Of a stretch of DNA of 37,817 bases, positions 23,899-33,183 are shown one piece after another. How positions within the stretch are numbered: position 1 is the stretch's first letter; every line of letters begins with the position of its first letter. The notes beneath the pieces are model-generated. The model had not been told where the DNA came from. It saw nothing but the letters and a program-made list of their open reading frames with translations, and ran no database searches. The translations under genes were made by a program, and so were the position numbers. Origin of the DNA: Levilactobacillus cerevisiae (GTDB taxonomy: Bacteria; Bacillota; Bacilli; Lactobacillales; Lactobacillaceae); NCBI RefSeq assembly GCF_003946245.1, contig NZ_RHNN01000033.1:1-37817 (forward strand). The letters run 5' to 3'.

Positions 23899-24675
23899 CT
23901 ACAAAATATTTTCCAATCCAATCACCAAGTCCTGCCGGTTCATGGCCGCATCGATGCCTAGCCGGACGCCCTTCATGAAGGACGCCCGATCCGTAGTACT
24001 CTGCTTGATGGTTAAGGTTTCTCCAGAGCCACCGAAGATGACTTCCTCGTCGGCAATGAATCCGGGCAAGCGGACCGCATGAATCTTGATGCCGTGATAG
24101 TCCCCACCGCGCGCACCCAAGGGGTCCTGTTCCTGCGGGTTGCGGGGTTCATCATGCCCCTGCTGCTGATAAATCAGTTTGGCCGTGTTCAAGGCCGTTC
24201 CCGAGGGGGCGTCCAGCTTGTCTTCGTGGTGATACTCAATGATTTCCGCATCATCCAGATAGGCCGCGGCTTCCCGCGCAAATTTCATCATCAAGACGGC
24301 CGTTACCCCAAAGTTGGCGGCAATCACCCCGCCCAAGTGCCGGGCATTTGCCGCGGCTTGCAAGGCCACCTGTTGGTCTTCCGGTAGCCCGCTGGTGCCA
24401 ATCACCGGTCGCATCCCCCGCTCAATTGCAAATTTAGCATTCGCATAAACACCGGTCGGCACGCTGAAATCGAGCCAGATGTCGGCCATAACTGTGATTT
24501 GGGTGAAGGCATTGTACACGCCCACGGACTCAGCCAAGCCGTAATCACTCGGCTGTAGGCTGGTCACATGGGGATTGTAGACGCCCACTAACTCTAAGTC
24601 GGGATCCGCCGTAATCATCGCCACTGCCTTTTGACCCATCGCTCCGGTAAATCCGGCAACCAACACTGTAGTCAT
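23899..24675 (-). CDS. dapB: 4-hydroxy-tetrahydrodipicolinate reductase
   Basis: 258 residues. It reduces the DapA product to tetrahydrodipicolinate with NAD(P)H. The N-terminal dinucleotide motif is [21 protein letters not shown] and the catalytic signature [18 protein letters not shown] (His and Lys) are intact. The ATG overlaps the dapA stop (ATGA), indicating translational coupling. The repeat element begins 5 nt after its stop codon. Confidence 0.96.
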   Translation of the reverse strand: MTTVLVAGFTGAMGQKAVAMITADPDLELVGVYNPHVTSLQPSDYGLAESVGVYNAFTQITVMADIWLDFSVPTGVYANAKFAIERGMRPVIGTSGLPEDQQVALQAAANARHLGGVIAANFGVTAVLMMKFAREAAAYLDDAEIIEYHHEDKLDAPSGTALNTAKLIYQQQGHDEPRNPQEQDPLGARGGDYHGIKIHAVRLPGFIADEEVIFGGSGETLTIKQSTTDRASFMKGVRLGIDAAMNRQDLVIGLENIL

Positions 24676-25559
24676 GCCTGGGCCTCCTTTGTGCCTAACG
24701 CCCGGTACAGCGTGGCCTTCTCTTCGCTATTTAATGAAAGAATTGGTAACCGGCAGTCGCCAACTTCATAGCCCTGATCGTTTAACACGGCCTTGACCGG
24801 TGAAGGGGACGGATACATGAACAGTGCCGCCATCTTCGGCGTTAATTGCCGCTGAAGCGCGCCAGCTGCCAGGTAGTCCCCACCTTCTAGGTCATCTAAC
24901 ATTTCGCGAATCTGTGACCCGTAGATGTGTGACGCCACGGAGATGACCCCGTTGCCGCCGACCGCAATCGCGAAGAGTGCCTGGGCGTCTTCCCCACTGT
25001 AAACGAGGAAATCGGCCGGCGTGTGTTCGACGATAAATTCGAAGTCAGCCATCGTGTTGCACTGCTTGACGCCAGCAATGTTGGGATTCTGGGCCAGCGT
25101 CACCACGGTTTCTTTGGCCATTAAGACGCCGGTTCGCCCGGGAATGTTGTAAATCATCACGGGTAGTGGCGAGGCCGAAGCAACCGTTTCGAAATGGGCA
25201 ATCATCCCTCTTTGATTGGGCTTGTTGTAGTAAGGAACCACCACCAACGCCATGTCGATGCCGGGAATCTTCCCTAATTTTTGCACGAAGTCGACGGTCC
25301 CCTGGGTGTCGTTACTGCCGGCTCCCGCGATAATGGGCACGCGACCGCCAACCATGACCGCGAAACGCGTATAGAGGTCTAATTTTTCCGTCTCACTTAA
25401 GGTAGGCGTCTCGCCAGTCGTCCCCCCAATTACGAACCCCTTGGTGCCCGTCGCCAGTAGATGTGTGGTTAATTTTTCCAACGCATCATAGTTAATCGCG
25501 CGACCATCGGCGGTAAACGGCGTGATGATGGCGGTAAATAAATCTGCATGTTCAAACAT
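24672..25559 (-). CDS. dapA: 4-hydroxy-tetrahydrodipicolinate synthase
   Basis: 295 residues, a TIM-barrel class I aldolase that condenses pyruvate with aspartate semialdehyde. Visible motifs: [31 protein letters not shown] (catalytic Tyr), YNIPGRTG and the Schiff-base Lys in [11 protein letters not shown]. Length is as expected. AAGGAG lies about 9 nt before the ATG. The gene starts 15 nt after the deacetylase gene and overlaps dapB by 4 nt. Confidence 0.96.
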   Translation of the reverse strand: MFEHADLFTAIITPFTADGRAINYDALEKLTTHLLATGTKGFVIGGTTGETPTLSETEKLDLYTRFAVMVGGRVPIIAGAGSNDTQGTVDFVQKLGKIPGIDMALVVVPYYNKPNQRGMIAHFETVASASPLPVMIYNIPGRTGVLMAKETVVTLAQNPNIAGVKQCNTMADFEFIVEHTPADFLVYSGEDAQALFAIAVGGNGVISVASHIYGSQIREMLDDLEGGDYLAAGALQRQLTPKMAALFMYPSPSPVKAVLNDQGYEVGDCRLPILSLNSEEKATLYRALGTKEAQA

Positions 25560-25574
25560 AAGCGTTCGCTCCTT

Positions 25575-26720
25575 TTAGTGCTGCATGCGATCGGTCAAAA
25601 ATCCCTGAATTGCGGTAATTCCCTGCATAATCGCTGCTTCGTGTGGTTGAAAATTGGCGGCGTGCAGCGCGCCTGGACTGTCCACGCCCAACCAAAACAT
25701 GGTCCCCGGTATCTGGTGAAGCAAATACCCAAAGTCCTCGCCGGTCATAGCTGGTCGGGTCTCCTGAAAGGTCACGCCCGGCGTCCGTTGCATATATTGG
25801 ATAAAGTTAGCCGTAAGTCGCGGATTGTTTTCAACGGGAAAATAGCCCCCCTGATTAAAGGTCACGTCAATCTTGGCGTTGTAGGTCTGGGCAACTCCGG
25901 CTGCAACCTCACTGACCCGCTGCCGCAAGAATAAAATCATCTCTTCGGTCAGGCCACGAATGGTGCCTTCGAGGCGTGCCTCCCCAGCAATCACGTTACG
26001 AATCGTCCCGGCCGTCAGCTTGCCAAACGTAATCACGCCACAGGCAATCGGATCGATATTCCGGGAAATAATCGTTTGCACCTGGGTGATAAAACTAGCG
26101 GCGATAATCACGGCATCGTTGGCCTTGTGGGGAAAGGCTGCGTGGCCACTCGTGCCGTGAATGGTGACGTTCACCTCGCTGGTCCCCGCAAACAGAGTCC
26201 CCAAGCAACACCCAATGGTACCGGTCGCGAGGTCCGAATTGTCGTGGAGACCGTAAAATTCATCGATTTGCCAGTCGCCCGTAAACAGGCCTAAATCATA
26301 GGCTTGTTTGCCGCCGCTCTCGCTTTCCTCGGCAGGTTGAAAGAAAAAGATCAGGTTGTCTTGTGGTTGGTGCTCGGCGAAGTAGCTCAGGAGGCCTAAC
26401 GCCACGGTCATGTGGATGTCGTGACCACAGGCGTGCATGATGCCCGGATGAGTCGAGTGAAACGGTAGCTGCTGGCTCTCCGTGACTGGTAAAGCGTCGA
26501 TGTCCGCCCGATAGCCAATCGTCCGTTGGGGCTGGCTACCGGCCACCTTGACCAGCAACGCAGTCGGCAACGCTTCAGGTTCCTTGCAGGTCAACCAGGT
26601 TTGGGGATAGTGACTGATAACTTCCTTTAAATAGGCGTGGGTCGCCGTCTCATGTAGCGCCAGCTCCGGAATTTGGTGGAGGTGACGGCGAACGTCAATT
26701 AACGCGGATTCGCTCAGCAT
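25575..26720 (-). CDS. dapL: N-acetyl-diaminopimelate deacetylase (M20 amidohydrolase)
   Basis: 381 residues, M20D-type metallo-amidohydrolase like B. subtilis YkuR/DapL. It removes acetate from N-acetyl-LL-DAP. Metal motifs: YRADIDALPV, HACGHDIHM, FFQPAEESESGG, YGLHDNSDL, and the late MTGEDFGYLL. The symbol dapL is also used elsewhere for an unrelated LL-DAP aminotransferase; here it means the deacetylase. It lies 3 nt after dapH and 15 nt before dapA. Context in the acetyl branch makes this assignment much firmer than for a lone M20 protein. Confidence 0.92.
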   Translation of the reverse strand: MLSESALIDVRRHLHQIPELALHETATHAYLKEVISHYPQTWLTCKEPEALPTALLVKVAGSQPQRTIGYRADIDALPVTESQQLPFHSTHPGIMHACGHDIHMTVALGLLSYFAEHQPQDNLIFFFQPAEESESGGKQAYDLGLFTGDWQIDEFYGLHDNSDLATGTIGCCLGTLFAGTSEVNVTIHGTSGHAAFPHKANDAVIIAASFITQVQTIISRNIDPIACGVITFGKLTAGTIRNVIAGEARLEGTIRGLTEEMILFLRQRVSEVAAGVAQTYNAKIDVTFNQGGYFPVENNPRLTANFIQYMQRTPGVTFQETRPAMTGEDFGYLLHQIPGTMFWLGVDSPGALHAANFQPHEAAIMQGITAIQGFLTDRMQH

Positions 26721-26723
26721 GGC

Positions 26724-27428
26724 TTACAACTCCCTTAACGTTTTTTCAATGTGGGTCTTGTCAGTCGTCTGTTGATCTTTCACTTTAATCACGTGCGCCG
26801 GAACGCCGGCAACGACGGTATTGGCCGCTACATCCTTGGTAACGACCGCCCCAGCACCAACGACGGCATTGTCACCAACCTGAACGCCTTCCAAAACGAC
26901 GGCATTGGCCCCGACCGTGACGTTGTTGCCAATCCGGACCGGTGTGGCCGAGGCGGGTTCCACCACACCCGCCAGCACGGCGTTGGCGCCAATGTGGGCA
27001 TTCTGGCCGACGGTTGCCCGCCCACCTAAGACGGCCCCCATGTCAATCATGGTACCGGCGCCAATCTCAGCGCCGATATTAATGACGGCGCCCATCATAA
27101 CGACGGCGTGATCGCCAATCGTGACCTGATCCCGAATGATGGCCCCCGGTTCGATCCGCGCGTTGAGCTGTTGGGTGGCTAATAGCGGAACCGCTGAATT
27201 ACGCGCGGTCACTTCCAGCTCGTAGGCACTGGCTGGCAGGTCGGCAAGCAGTGGTGCCACGTCCTGGTAATCCCCAATCAAAATGGTGAATCCGGTTGTG
27301 GCGAAACATTTAACGTCTGCCGGAACCTTTTCAGTTGCCATCTGTCCTTGCACGTAAGCTTTCACGGGCGTTACCTTTTCAGCGGTGCCAATGTAGCTGA
27401 TAATTTCTGTTGCGGTCATTTTTTTCAT
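26724..27428 (-). CDS. dapH: Tetrahydrodipicolinate N-acetyltransferase
   Basis: 234 residues. An N-terminal alpha/beta cap is followed by a left-handed parallel beta-helix of hexapeptide repeats (from about residue 90: [20 protein letters not shown], then [20 protein letters not shown] and beyond). It transfers acetyl from acetyl-CoA to tetrahydrodipicolinate, committing flux to the acetyl branch. DapH rather than DapD (succinyl) fits the size and the neighbouring deacetylase. AGGAGG precedes the ATG. It is the second gene of the operon, about 45 nt after lysA. Confidence 0.95.
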   Translation of the reverse strand: MKKMTATEIISYIGTAEKVTPVKAYVQGQMATEKVPADVKCFATTGFTILIGDYQDVAPLLADLPASAYELEVTARNSAVPLLATQQLNARIEPGAIIRDQVTIGDHAVVMMGAVINIGAEIGAGTMIDMGAVLGGRATVGQNAHIGANAVLAGVVEPASATPVRIGNNVTVGANAVVLEGVQVGDNAVVGAGAVVTKDVAANTVVAGVPAHVIKVKDQQTTDKTHIEKTLREL

Positions 27429-27474
27429 TAGTCTTTATCCTCCTGTCACGTCACGGCCTGGGCCCGAGCACATT

Positions 27475-28776
27475 TTACTGGTAGGGTTCATCCAAGCGAA
27501 TTAAGTCAGCATACGTTTCTCGTCGTACCACTAGTTTCGCCTGGCCCTGTTCAACGAAGACGACGGCTGGTCGCGGATTGCGGTTGTAGTTTGAGGCCAT
27601 GGAATAGCCGTAAGCCCCGGTATCCAGCATCGCAATCAGGTCACCTGGTTCCGTCCGTGGCAGTGCGAGTTGATCGACTAAGATGTCGCCAGACTCACAG
27701 TACTTCCCGGCCAGGTGCACCGTTTCTTGCTGGGGCGCGTTCAACTTGTTAGCCACCACCGCTTCATATTTGGCCTGGTACAACGCCGGGCGAATGTTGT
27801 CACCCATGCCGCCGTCAACACTCAGATATGAGGCCAGGTTGGGGATGTCCTTCCGTGAACCCACGGTGTACAAATTATAGCCAGCCGGCCCGACAATCGC
27901 GCGCCCGGGTTCGATCCAAATTTCCGGGAGTGGCAGGTGGCGTTCCGTGGTTGCTGTTTTTAAAGTGGCGGCAATGTGTTGAATGAATTCCGCCGGGGCA
28001 ATCGCCGTGTCTTCCTGGGTGTAGGTGATGCCGAACCCGCCTCCTAGATTTAAAATCGGCAGGGTCACGTTAAACTGTTCCTGCCAGTCGGCGGCAATGC
28101 TGACCAGCTTTTTCACTAGGAGATCAAACCCGGCGACACCGAAGATTTGCGAGCCGATGTGGGCATGAATCCCGATTAATTGCATCTGTGGGATGGCCAA
28201 GACCTCTTGTAAGGCGCGGGTGGCTTGACCCGAGTCAACGTCGAAGCCAAACTTACTGTCGACCTGGCCTGTTTGGGTGTACCGGTGCGTGTGGGCGGAA
28301 ATCCCCGGCGTTAAGCGCAACATAACCTTGGTGGTTGCGCTGCGTTCCTGGAGAATCCGTTTCAGCAAGTCGACCTCGTGGAAATTATCCAAGATGATTA
28401 CACCAACGTGATTTTCGACCGCCATTTCCAGTTCCGCACGGGTCTTATTGTTCCCGTGGAAGCTGAGGTGGTCGGCCGGGAACCCGGCGTGTAACGCGGT
28501 ATACAACTCCCCGCCAGAGACCACGTCGGCGTGCAGTCCTTCCGCCGCAATCACCTGATACATGGCAACGGTGGCAAAGGCCTTGCTGGCATAACTGATT
28601 TGATAGTGGAGTCCAGTCTGGGCAAAGCTCTGTTGAAACGCGTGAATCTGTTGCCGAATCTGGCCGACATCGTACACGACTAGTGGTGTGCCGTACGTTT
28701 GCGCCAACTCAGTCGCATCCACCTTGCCAATGAGTAAGTGCCCCTGTTCATTTGCCGTCAATTCACTACTGATCAT
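27475..28776 (-). CDS. lysA: Diaminopimelate decarboxylase
   Basis: 433 residues, a fold-type III PLP enzyme converting meso-DAP to L-lysine. The PLP lysine lies in SYASKAFATVAMY; other marks are HAHIGSQIFG, LNLGGGFGITY, EPGRAIVGPAGY, CESGDILV and GAYGYSMASNYN. It is the first gene after the lysine riboswitch, so lysine represses the last step and the whole operon behind it. SD AAGGGTGG precedes the ATG at 28776. Confidence 0.96.
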   Translation of the reverse strand: MISSELTANEQGHLLIGKVDATELAQTYGTPLVVYDVGQIRQQIHAFQQSFAQTGLHYQISYASKAFATVAMYQVIAAEGLHADVVSGGELYTALHAGFPADHLSFHGNNKTRAELEMAVENHVGVIILDNFHEVDLLKRILQERSATTKVMLRLTPGISAHTHRYTQTGQVDSKFGFDVDSGQATRALQEVLAIPQMQLIGIHAHIGSQIFGVAGFDLLVKKLVSIAADWQEQFNVTLPILNLGGGFGITYTQEDTAIAPAEFIQHIAATLKTATTERHLPLPEIWIEPGRAIVGPAGYNLYTVGSRKDIPNLASYLSVDGGMGDNIRPALYQAKYEAVVANKLNAPQQETVHLAGKYCESGDILVDQLALPRTEPGDLIAMLDTGAYGYSMASNYNRNPRPAVVFVEQGQAKLVVRRETYADLIRLDEPYQ

Positions 28777-28803
28777 TTCTTGACCACCCTTTCACTGCGG
28801 GAC

Positions 28804-29045
28804 AAAAAAGGGATCCCTTTGCTTACAAACAAAGAGATCCCAGAAAGTTGCATTCTGCATCGTATTCGTCGTAAGCGCCCCGTAGCAGACTTTTTTGCTA
28901 CGACAGTCCGTGATTTATTGAATCAACGTCCCAGCTAATTAGCCGCTGAATCGACTAACGCTTCGGCGACCGTCCCTTTTCGCCGGGTCCAAGTCCATTC
29001 AGGGACTCACCGGCGTACTCATGTTGGTCGCAACCTCTTATTTGA
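28804..29045 (-). promoter_or_regulatory. Lysine riboswitch (L-box) with terminator
   Basis: Read on the minus strand from about 29045: AAGAGGTTGCGACC, ATGAGTA, GGCGAAAAGGGACGG, TCGCCGAAG and GGACTGTC, in the order and spacing of the lysine riboswitch core. GCAACTTTCT near the 3' side can close P1 with AGAGGTTGC. It ends in a strong terminator, GGGATCTCTTTG pairing with CAAAGGGATCCC, followed by TTTTTT (28804-28841). Lysine binding should cause termination before lysA. Confidence 0.93.
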
Positions 29046-29055
29046 TGTTGCTATT

Positions 29056-29084
29056 AGATTAAAGCACTTCTCATAATTCGTCAA
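29056..29084 (-). promoter_or_regulatory. Promoter of the lysine operon
   Basis: Minus strand: TTGACG (29079-29084), 17-bp spacer, TAATCT (29056-29061), directly ahead of the L-box. Confidence 0.75.
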
Positions 29085-29145
29085 GTCGTCCGACGCAAAT
29101 TCACAATGTTTTCTAACTTTACAAACTGAATTTAAAATATTCTGC

Positions 29146-29173
29146 TTGCTTTAATCACGAAAACTGCTAAAGT
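29146..29173 (+). promoter_or_regulatory. Candidate promoter of lysC-dapF
   Basis: TTGCTT (29146-29151), 16-bp spacer, TAAAGT (29168-29173), about 50 nt before lysC. No second riboswitch was seen on this strand. Confidence 0.45.
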
Positions 29174-29222
29174 TGCCATTAAAAATAAATGTGATTTTAA
29201 AACTACTTTTGAGGTGATTTTT

Positions 29223-30590
29223 GTGAAAGTCGTTAAGTTTGGTGGTAGTTCACTGGCCACCGGCGAACAATTTGATAAGGTCGTTAACATTATTGCGGCG
29301 GATCCCGAACGGCAAGTGATCGTGACTTCTGCACCGGGTAAGCGCTCTCAAGGCGATGCCAAAGTAACCGATTTGCTGATCCACTATGCCCAACAAATCC
29401 AGCAACATCAAGACGCGACGACTACCGCGGTCCAAATTACCGCCCGCTATCAAGAAATTAGTGCGTTCTTCGATCTCCCACCGGAAACCATGGTTCTCAT
29501 CAGCCACAAATTAGGCGCGTTGGCCACTACCCCGTTCGCAGATGCCGACCACCTGATGGCGGCTTTCAAGGCGCACGGTGAACTGCTCAACGCCATTTTG
29601 CTGGCGGCCGTTTTGACGCATCAGGGCATCCCCGCCAAATTTATGGACCCCAAGGACGCTGGCTTTCTCGTCGGCGGTGAACCCAACAACGCTGATGTCC
29701 TACCAGCCACTTATTTAAATTTAAGTCACGTTTCACTAACTGGTCCGCGGATTATTTTCCCGGGATTCTTTGGCTACAGTCCCAGCGGTGACATTTACAC
29801 GTTCACCCGCGGCGGGTCGGACATCACCGGGGCCATTCTGAGCCGCGGCTTCAAGGCGGACCTCTACGAAAATTTCACCGACGTCGACGCCATCTACACA
29901 GTTGATCCACGGATTGTCGCACACCCAGCCGTGATTTCTAAAATGTCGTACCGGGAAATGCGGGAACTTTCTTACGCCGGGTTCTCGGTCTTTCAGGACG
30001 AGGCCATCATCCCCGCCGTTCAGGGACAGGTACCGGTCAACGTCAAAAATACCAATAATCCGACGGCACCGGGAACACTGATTGTGCCGGAACAATTTCT
30101 GTTCAATCCGGCCAACCCGATTACGGGAATCGCGTGTTCCGCCCGGTTCTCCGCGCTATATCTTCACCGCTACCTACTGAATAAGGAAGTTGGTTTCACG
30201 TTGAAGCTACTGGAAATTTTCCAGCGTTACGGTATCTCCTATGAACATATGCCGTCCGGAATCGATGACCTGACCATTATCTTTGACCAAAGTAAATTGG
30301 ATGCACCGACAATCAATGCACTGTGCCATGAGATTCGACAAACATTAAAACCGGATTATTTAGAGTGGATTGACGATTACGCCATTATCATGGTCGTAGG
30401 CGAAGGGATCGCGCATACGGTTGACACCATGGGCAGAGTCATCGACTCCTTGACGCAACACGACATCGCCATTCAGATGATCAATCAGGGGGCCTCCCGC
30501 ATTTCAATCATGATTGGTACCCAGCGCAAAGACGCGGCCGCAGCGGTTCGCCACATTTACGATACGTTTTTTGTCAAAAGTGAGGTATAA
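29223..30590 (+). CDS. lysC: Aspartate kinase
   Basis: A monofunctional aspartokinase of 455 residues. It phosphorylates aspartate, the first step of the pathway. The N-terminal signature VVKFGGSSLATGEQFDKV, the FFGYSPSGDIYTFTRGGSDITG substrate region and FTDVDAIYTVDPR are present; two ACT domains make up the C-terminal third (from about residue 310), so feedback control by amino acids is expected. The frame is open to a GTG at 29214, but GAGGTG is the SD for the GTG at 29223. It is transcribed divergently from the L-box operon and followed by dapF 3 nt later. Confidence 0.95.
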   Translation: MKVVKFGGSSLATGEQFDKVVNIIAADPERQVIVTSAPGKRSQGDAKVTDLLIHYAQQIQQHQDATTTAVQITARYQEISAFFDLPPETMVLISHKLGALATTPFADADHLMAAFKAHGELLNAILLAAVLTHQGIPAKFMDPKDAGFLVGGEPNNADVLPATYLNLSHVSLTGPRIIFPGFFGYSPSGDIYTFTRGGSDITGAILSRGFKADLYENFTDVDAIYTVDPRIVAHPAVISKMSYREMRELSYAGFSVFQDEAIIPAVQGQVPVNVKNTNNPTAPGTLIVPEQFLFNPANPITGIACSARFSALYLHRYLLNKEVGFTLKLLEIFQRYGISYEHMPSGIDDLTIIFDQSKLDAPTINALCHEIRQTLKPDYLEWIDDYAIIMVVGEGIAHTVDTMGRVIDSLTQHDIAIQMINQGASRISIMIGTQRKDAAAAVRHIYDTFFVKSEV

Positions 30591-30593
30591 ACA

Positions 30594-31574
30594 ATGACAA
30601 CTTTAATCAAGGCCCATGGATCTGAGAATCAATTTTTCTTGCTGGACCAAACGCAACTCACGCAACCCCTCACCAATCAAGAACTCACGGCTTTAGCCAT
30701 CAAACTCTGTTCACCCGTGACCGGCATCCTAAACGGCGCTGACGGCCTACTCGTCATCAATCACGCGACTGCCACCGACTGTTTAGGCCAAATGCGCGTT
30801 ATCAACGCTGACGGGAGTGAAGCCAAAATGTGTGGCAACGGCTTGCGGACCGTCAGCCGGTATTTGGCAGAGAAATATGATCAGACAACGTTCAAGGTTG
30901 AAACCTTGGCGGCTAGTCTCCAGGTTCACCAGGCACCGGATCTCGCGCCGCACGTTCCCGCTTTTAGCGTGCAGATTGCCCCGCTTTCTTTTGCTGCGGC
31001 GGCGTTACCGTTCCACTACCATGACCTGACCACGATGATGGATGCCCGCATCCCCGAATTCATTGCGGACCAGCGCTTCACGGCCGTGGCCGTTCCCAAT
31101 CCCCATTTAATTAGTTTCGTGGATCACATCGAGCCAGCGCAATTGGGGCAATTAGGTGAACGGCTGAACGCGGCAAATCCGTATTTCCCAGAGGGGGTCA
31201 ACGTTAGCTTCGCGGAAATTCGGGACACCAATCGCCTATTCGTCCGCACCTACGAACGCGGTGTTGGCTTCACCAATGCCTGTGGGACGGGGATGTCAGC
31301 AACCAGTTTAGTCTTCGCCCAGTTATACCCAAAATACTTTGACTCGCAGCGGGACGTGACCGTCTTCAACCCAGGTGGCCTGGTAAAAACGCACATCGAC
31401 TTGGCGACGCCGCTTACTGAGAGTCGCATTCACCTAATCGGCAACGCCACGTTCACTGACAAGGTGACCCTCGATGAGGTTGCGCTCCACCAGGCGGACT
31501 TACGTGACGCGCATAGTCAGTCGACCGGCGAAGAATCCGCCTATCAGGAATTTGTTGCTAGCGTGACGGTATAA
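30594..31574 (+). CDS. dapF: Diaminopimelate epimerase
   Basis: 326 residues. It converts LL-DAP to meso-DAP, the form used in peptidoglycan and by LysA. The two catalytic cysteines are in SEAKMCGNGLRTVSRYL and RGVGFTNACGTGMSATS. The N-terminal LIKAHGSENQFFLLD is the usual KMHGxGNDF-type motif in altered form. A C-terminal extension beyond the usual ~275-280 residues (about 40 aa, acidic) has no recognised function. GAGGT precedes the ATG; it overlaps the lysC transcription unit with a 3-nt gap. Confidence 0.94.
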   Translation: MTTLIKAHGSENQFFLLDQTQLTQPLTNQELTALAIKLCSPVTGILNGADGLLVINHATATDCLGQMRVINADGSEAKMCGNGLRTVSRYLAEKYDQTTFKVETLAASLQVHQAPDLAPHVPAFSVQIAPLSFAAAALPFHYHDLTTMMDARIPEFIADQRFTAVAVPNPHLISFVDHIEPAQLGQLGERLNAANPYFPEGVNVSFAEIRDTNRLFVRTYERGVGFTNACGTGMSATSLVFAQLYPKYFDSQRDVTVFNPGGLVKTHIDLATPLTESRIHLIGNATFTDKVTLDEVALHQADLRDAHSQSTGEESAYQEFVASVTV

Positions 31575-31594
31575 TTTGTATCTAGCCCCGTGCA

Positions 31595-31690
31595 CAAAAA
31601 GCCCAACCTCGGTTCCGTGACCAAGATTGGGCTGCCATAAAAATATTTTAAAAAAAAGGCCGAACGCTGTCAAAACAACGTTGGGTCTTT
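31595..31690 (-). terminator. Tandem terminators downstream of mecA
   Basis: Two hairpins on the minus strand. The first (31649-31690) pairs GACCCAACG with CGTTCGGCC and is followed by a long T-run. The second (31595-31633) pairs AGCCCAA with TTGGGCT and is followed by TTTTT. Both lie between converging dapF and mecA. Confidence 0.7.
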
Positions 31691-31701
31691 TGCTGAGACG
31701 A

Positions 31702-32430
31702 TTAATCGGTTAAAAAGTGAAAACGCGTGAGTTCAAGTGCTGAATGTTCCATAATCAATTGCCCGTGTTCCGCCAAAACATCTGGCGCAACCTGGGTCCG
31801 GTCTGCATACTCGTAAGCCACTGCCAGTTCGTCCTTAATGGACTCGCGGGAAGTTTCGTTCGTGAAGAAAACGAGTTCCAAATAAAAGGCATTATTGTAC
31901 CGGTAGAGATTAGAAGCTGCATTTTCAAGATGCAACACCCGCGCCAAACTAATCATATCTTCAAATGAGTGGAGCTGCACCACGCGGGTCGTCGTTGGTT
32001 GTCCCTTATCGTTCAAGTAATCCTCAATATCATTGGAATCGCTTGCCGTGGTGTCCTTAAAGTCAGAGAAGAAATCTTTTTGATTGTCCTTCTCTAACAG
32101 GTGTTCCTTAATTTGGTCCGACACTTGATCGGGGTGAGCACTATCGACGCTTGCATCGCCCTGGTTGTCGTCAGTCGAGGCATCATCCTCGTCTGCATTT
32201 TTACTGATAAACAACTCCAGACCATTTCGGTTCGGTAAAACCTGGAAGGTTACCGCGTCGTTGTCTTGAAATTGGTGATCAACGTCGACCTCTTCCAGGA
32301 TACTGTAGAAGAAGCCTTCGATTTGTTTATGGTTACCGAGTAAATCCAGCACGGTAATTCCGCGCGCGCTTAAATCATCATTCCCGATAACTACCCGAAT
32401 CGTGTTTTCATTGATTCGTTCCATTTCCAT
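31702..32430 (-). CDS. mecA: Adaptor protein MecA
   Basis: 242 residues. The N-terminal substrate-binding domain begins MEMERINENTIRVVI and includes ARGITVLDLL; an acidic linker rich in Asp and Ser follows (about 85-130), then the ClpC-binding C-terminal domain (FEDMISLARVL, NAFYLELVFFT, then AYEYADRTQ). MecA delivers substrates such as ComK or Spx-type regulators to ClpCP. AAAGGGG lies 8 nt before the ATG at 32430; a GTG at 32439 is too close. spx lies directly upstream on the same strand, behind its own terminator. Confidence 0.94.
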   Translation of the reverse strand: MEMERINENTIRVVIGNDDLSARGITVLDLLGNHKQIEGFFYSILEEVDVDHQFQDNDAVTFQVLPNRNGLELFISKNADEDDASTDDNQGDASVDSAHPDQVSDQIKEHLLEKDNQKDFFSDFKDTTASDSNDIEDYLNDKGQPTTTRVVQLHSFEDMISLARVLHLENAASNLYRYNNAFYLELVFFTNETSRESIKDELAVAYEYADRTQVAPDVLAEHGQLIMEHSALELTRFHFLTD

Positions 32431-32513
32431 GAATAACACCCCTTTCTCGTGGGTTGGGTATTGTCCTTGATACTCATTCTAGTCATTTTTTCCGGCTTGT
32501 AAAGTCATCATAC

Positions 32514-32556
32514 CAAAAAACCGGACTGCAAGTAACATTTTCTCACAAATCCGGTC
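32514..32556 (-). terminator. Terminator of spx
   Basis: On the minus strand ACCGGA pairs with TCCGGT, with more pairing inside, and is followed by TTTTTT. It lies just after the spx stop. Confidence 0.75.
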
Positions 32557-32574
32557 AGATGCAACTAATTAAGC

Positions 32575-32982
32575 TTAATTTACGCCATTTACTAGACGTT
32601 GGGCCCGTTTAAGTTCAAGTGCCCGGACTTCACGGGGTAAAAACCGGCGAATCTCCTCTTCATTGAAGCCCACCTGCAAACGTTTCTCGTCCACCATAAT
32701 TGGTCGGCGCAGAATTCCCGGATGCGTCTGAATCAGCGCATACAACTCTCGCAGGGGTAAGTCGTCCAAGTCAACCGTTAATTCCTGGTAAACTCGTGAA
32801 CGTTTTGACACAATTTCTTCGGTGCCATCTTCCGTTAACCGCAAAATTGATTTGATTTCATCGATCGTTAAGGGTTCAGAGAAGATGTTCTGTTCACGAT
32901 ACGCGATTCCATGTTCTTCAAACCAAAGACGGGCTTTGCGGCAAGAGGTACAACTAGGCGATGTGTAAAGCGTAACTGTCAT
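32575..32982 (-). CDS. spx: Transcriptional regulator Spx (ArsC/thioredoxin-like)
   Basis: 135 residues, typical of Spx. The redox CxxC (Cys11 and Cys14) is in [16 protein letters not shown]. The [20 protein letters not shown] segment is the usual RNA polymerase alpha-CTD-contact region of the family. Spx binds RNAP alpha and reprogrammes transcription under thiol stress. SD GGAGGAAAAG precedes the ATG. It is monocistronic and next to mecA, whose product can target such proteins to proteolysis; in B. subtilis the main Spx adaptor is YjbH, so the pairing may be only positional. Confidence 0.94.
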   Translation of the reverse strand: MTVTLYTSPSCTSCRKARLWFEEHGIAYREQNIFSEPLTIDEIKSILRLTEDGTEEIVSKRSRVYQELTVDLDDLPLRELYALIQTHPGILRRPIMVDEKRLQVGFNEEEIRRFLPREVRALELKRAQRLVNGVN

Positions 32983-33183
32983 AATCTTTTCCTCCCTCTC
33001 AATGTCTAATTCCTTGATTAGCTCTATTATACAGATTTCTGAGAAAAAGGGAAGACCTTTTTATAAATATTTTAATTAACAATTTCACCCAATATGGCTA
33101 CTTAATGGCTTATTGATTGGCTAATACCATAATTGTGACAATCAATCAATTTTGGACAATTAATATTTATCGAATCTAAACCA

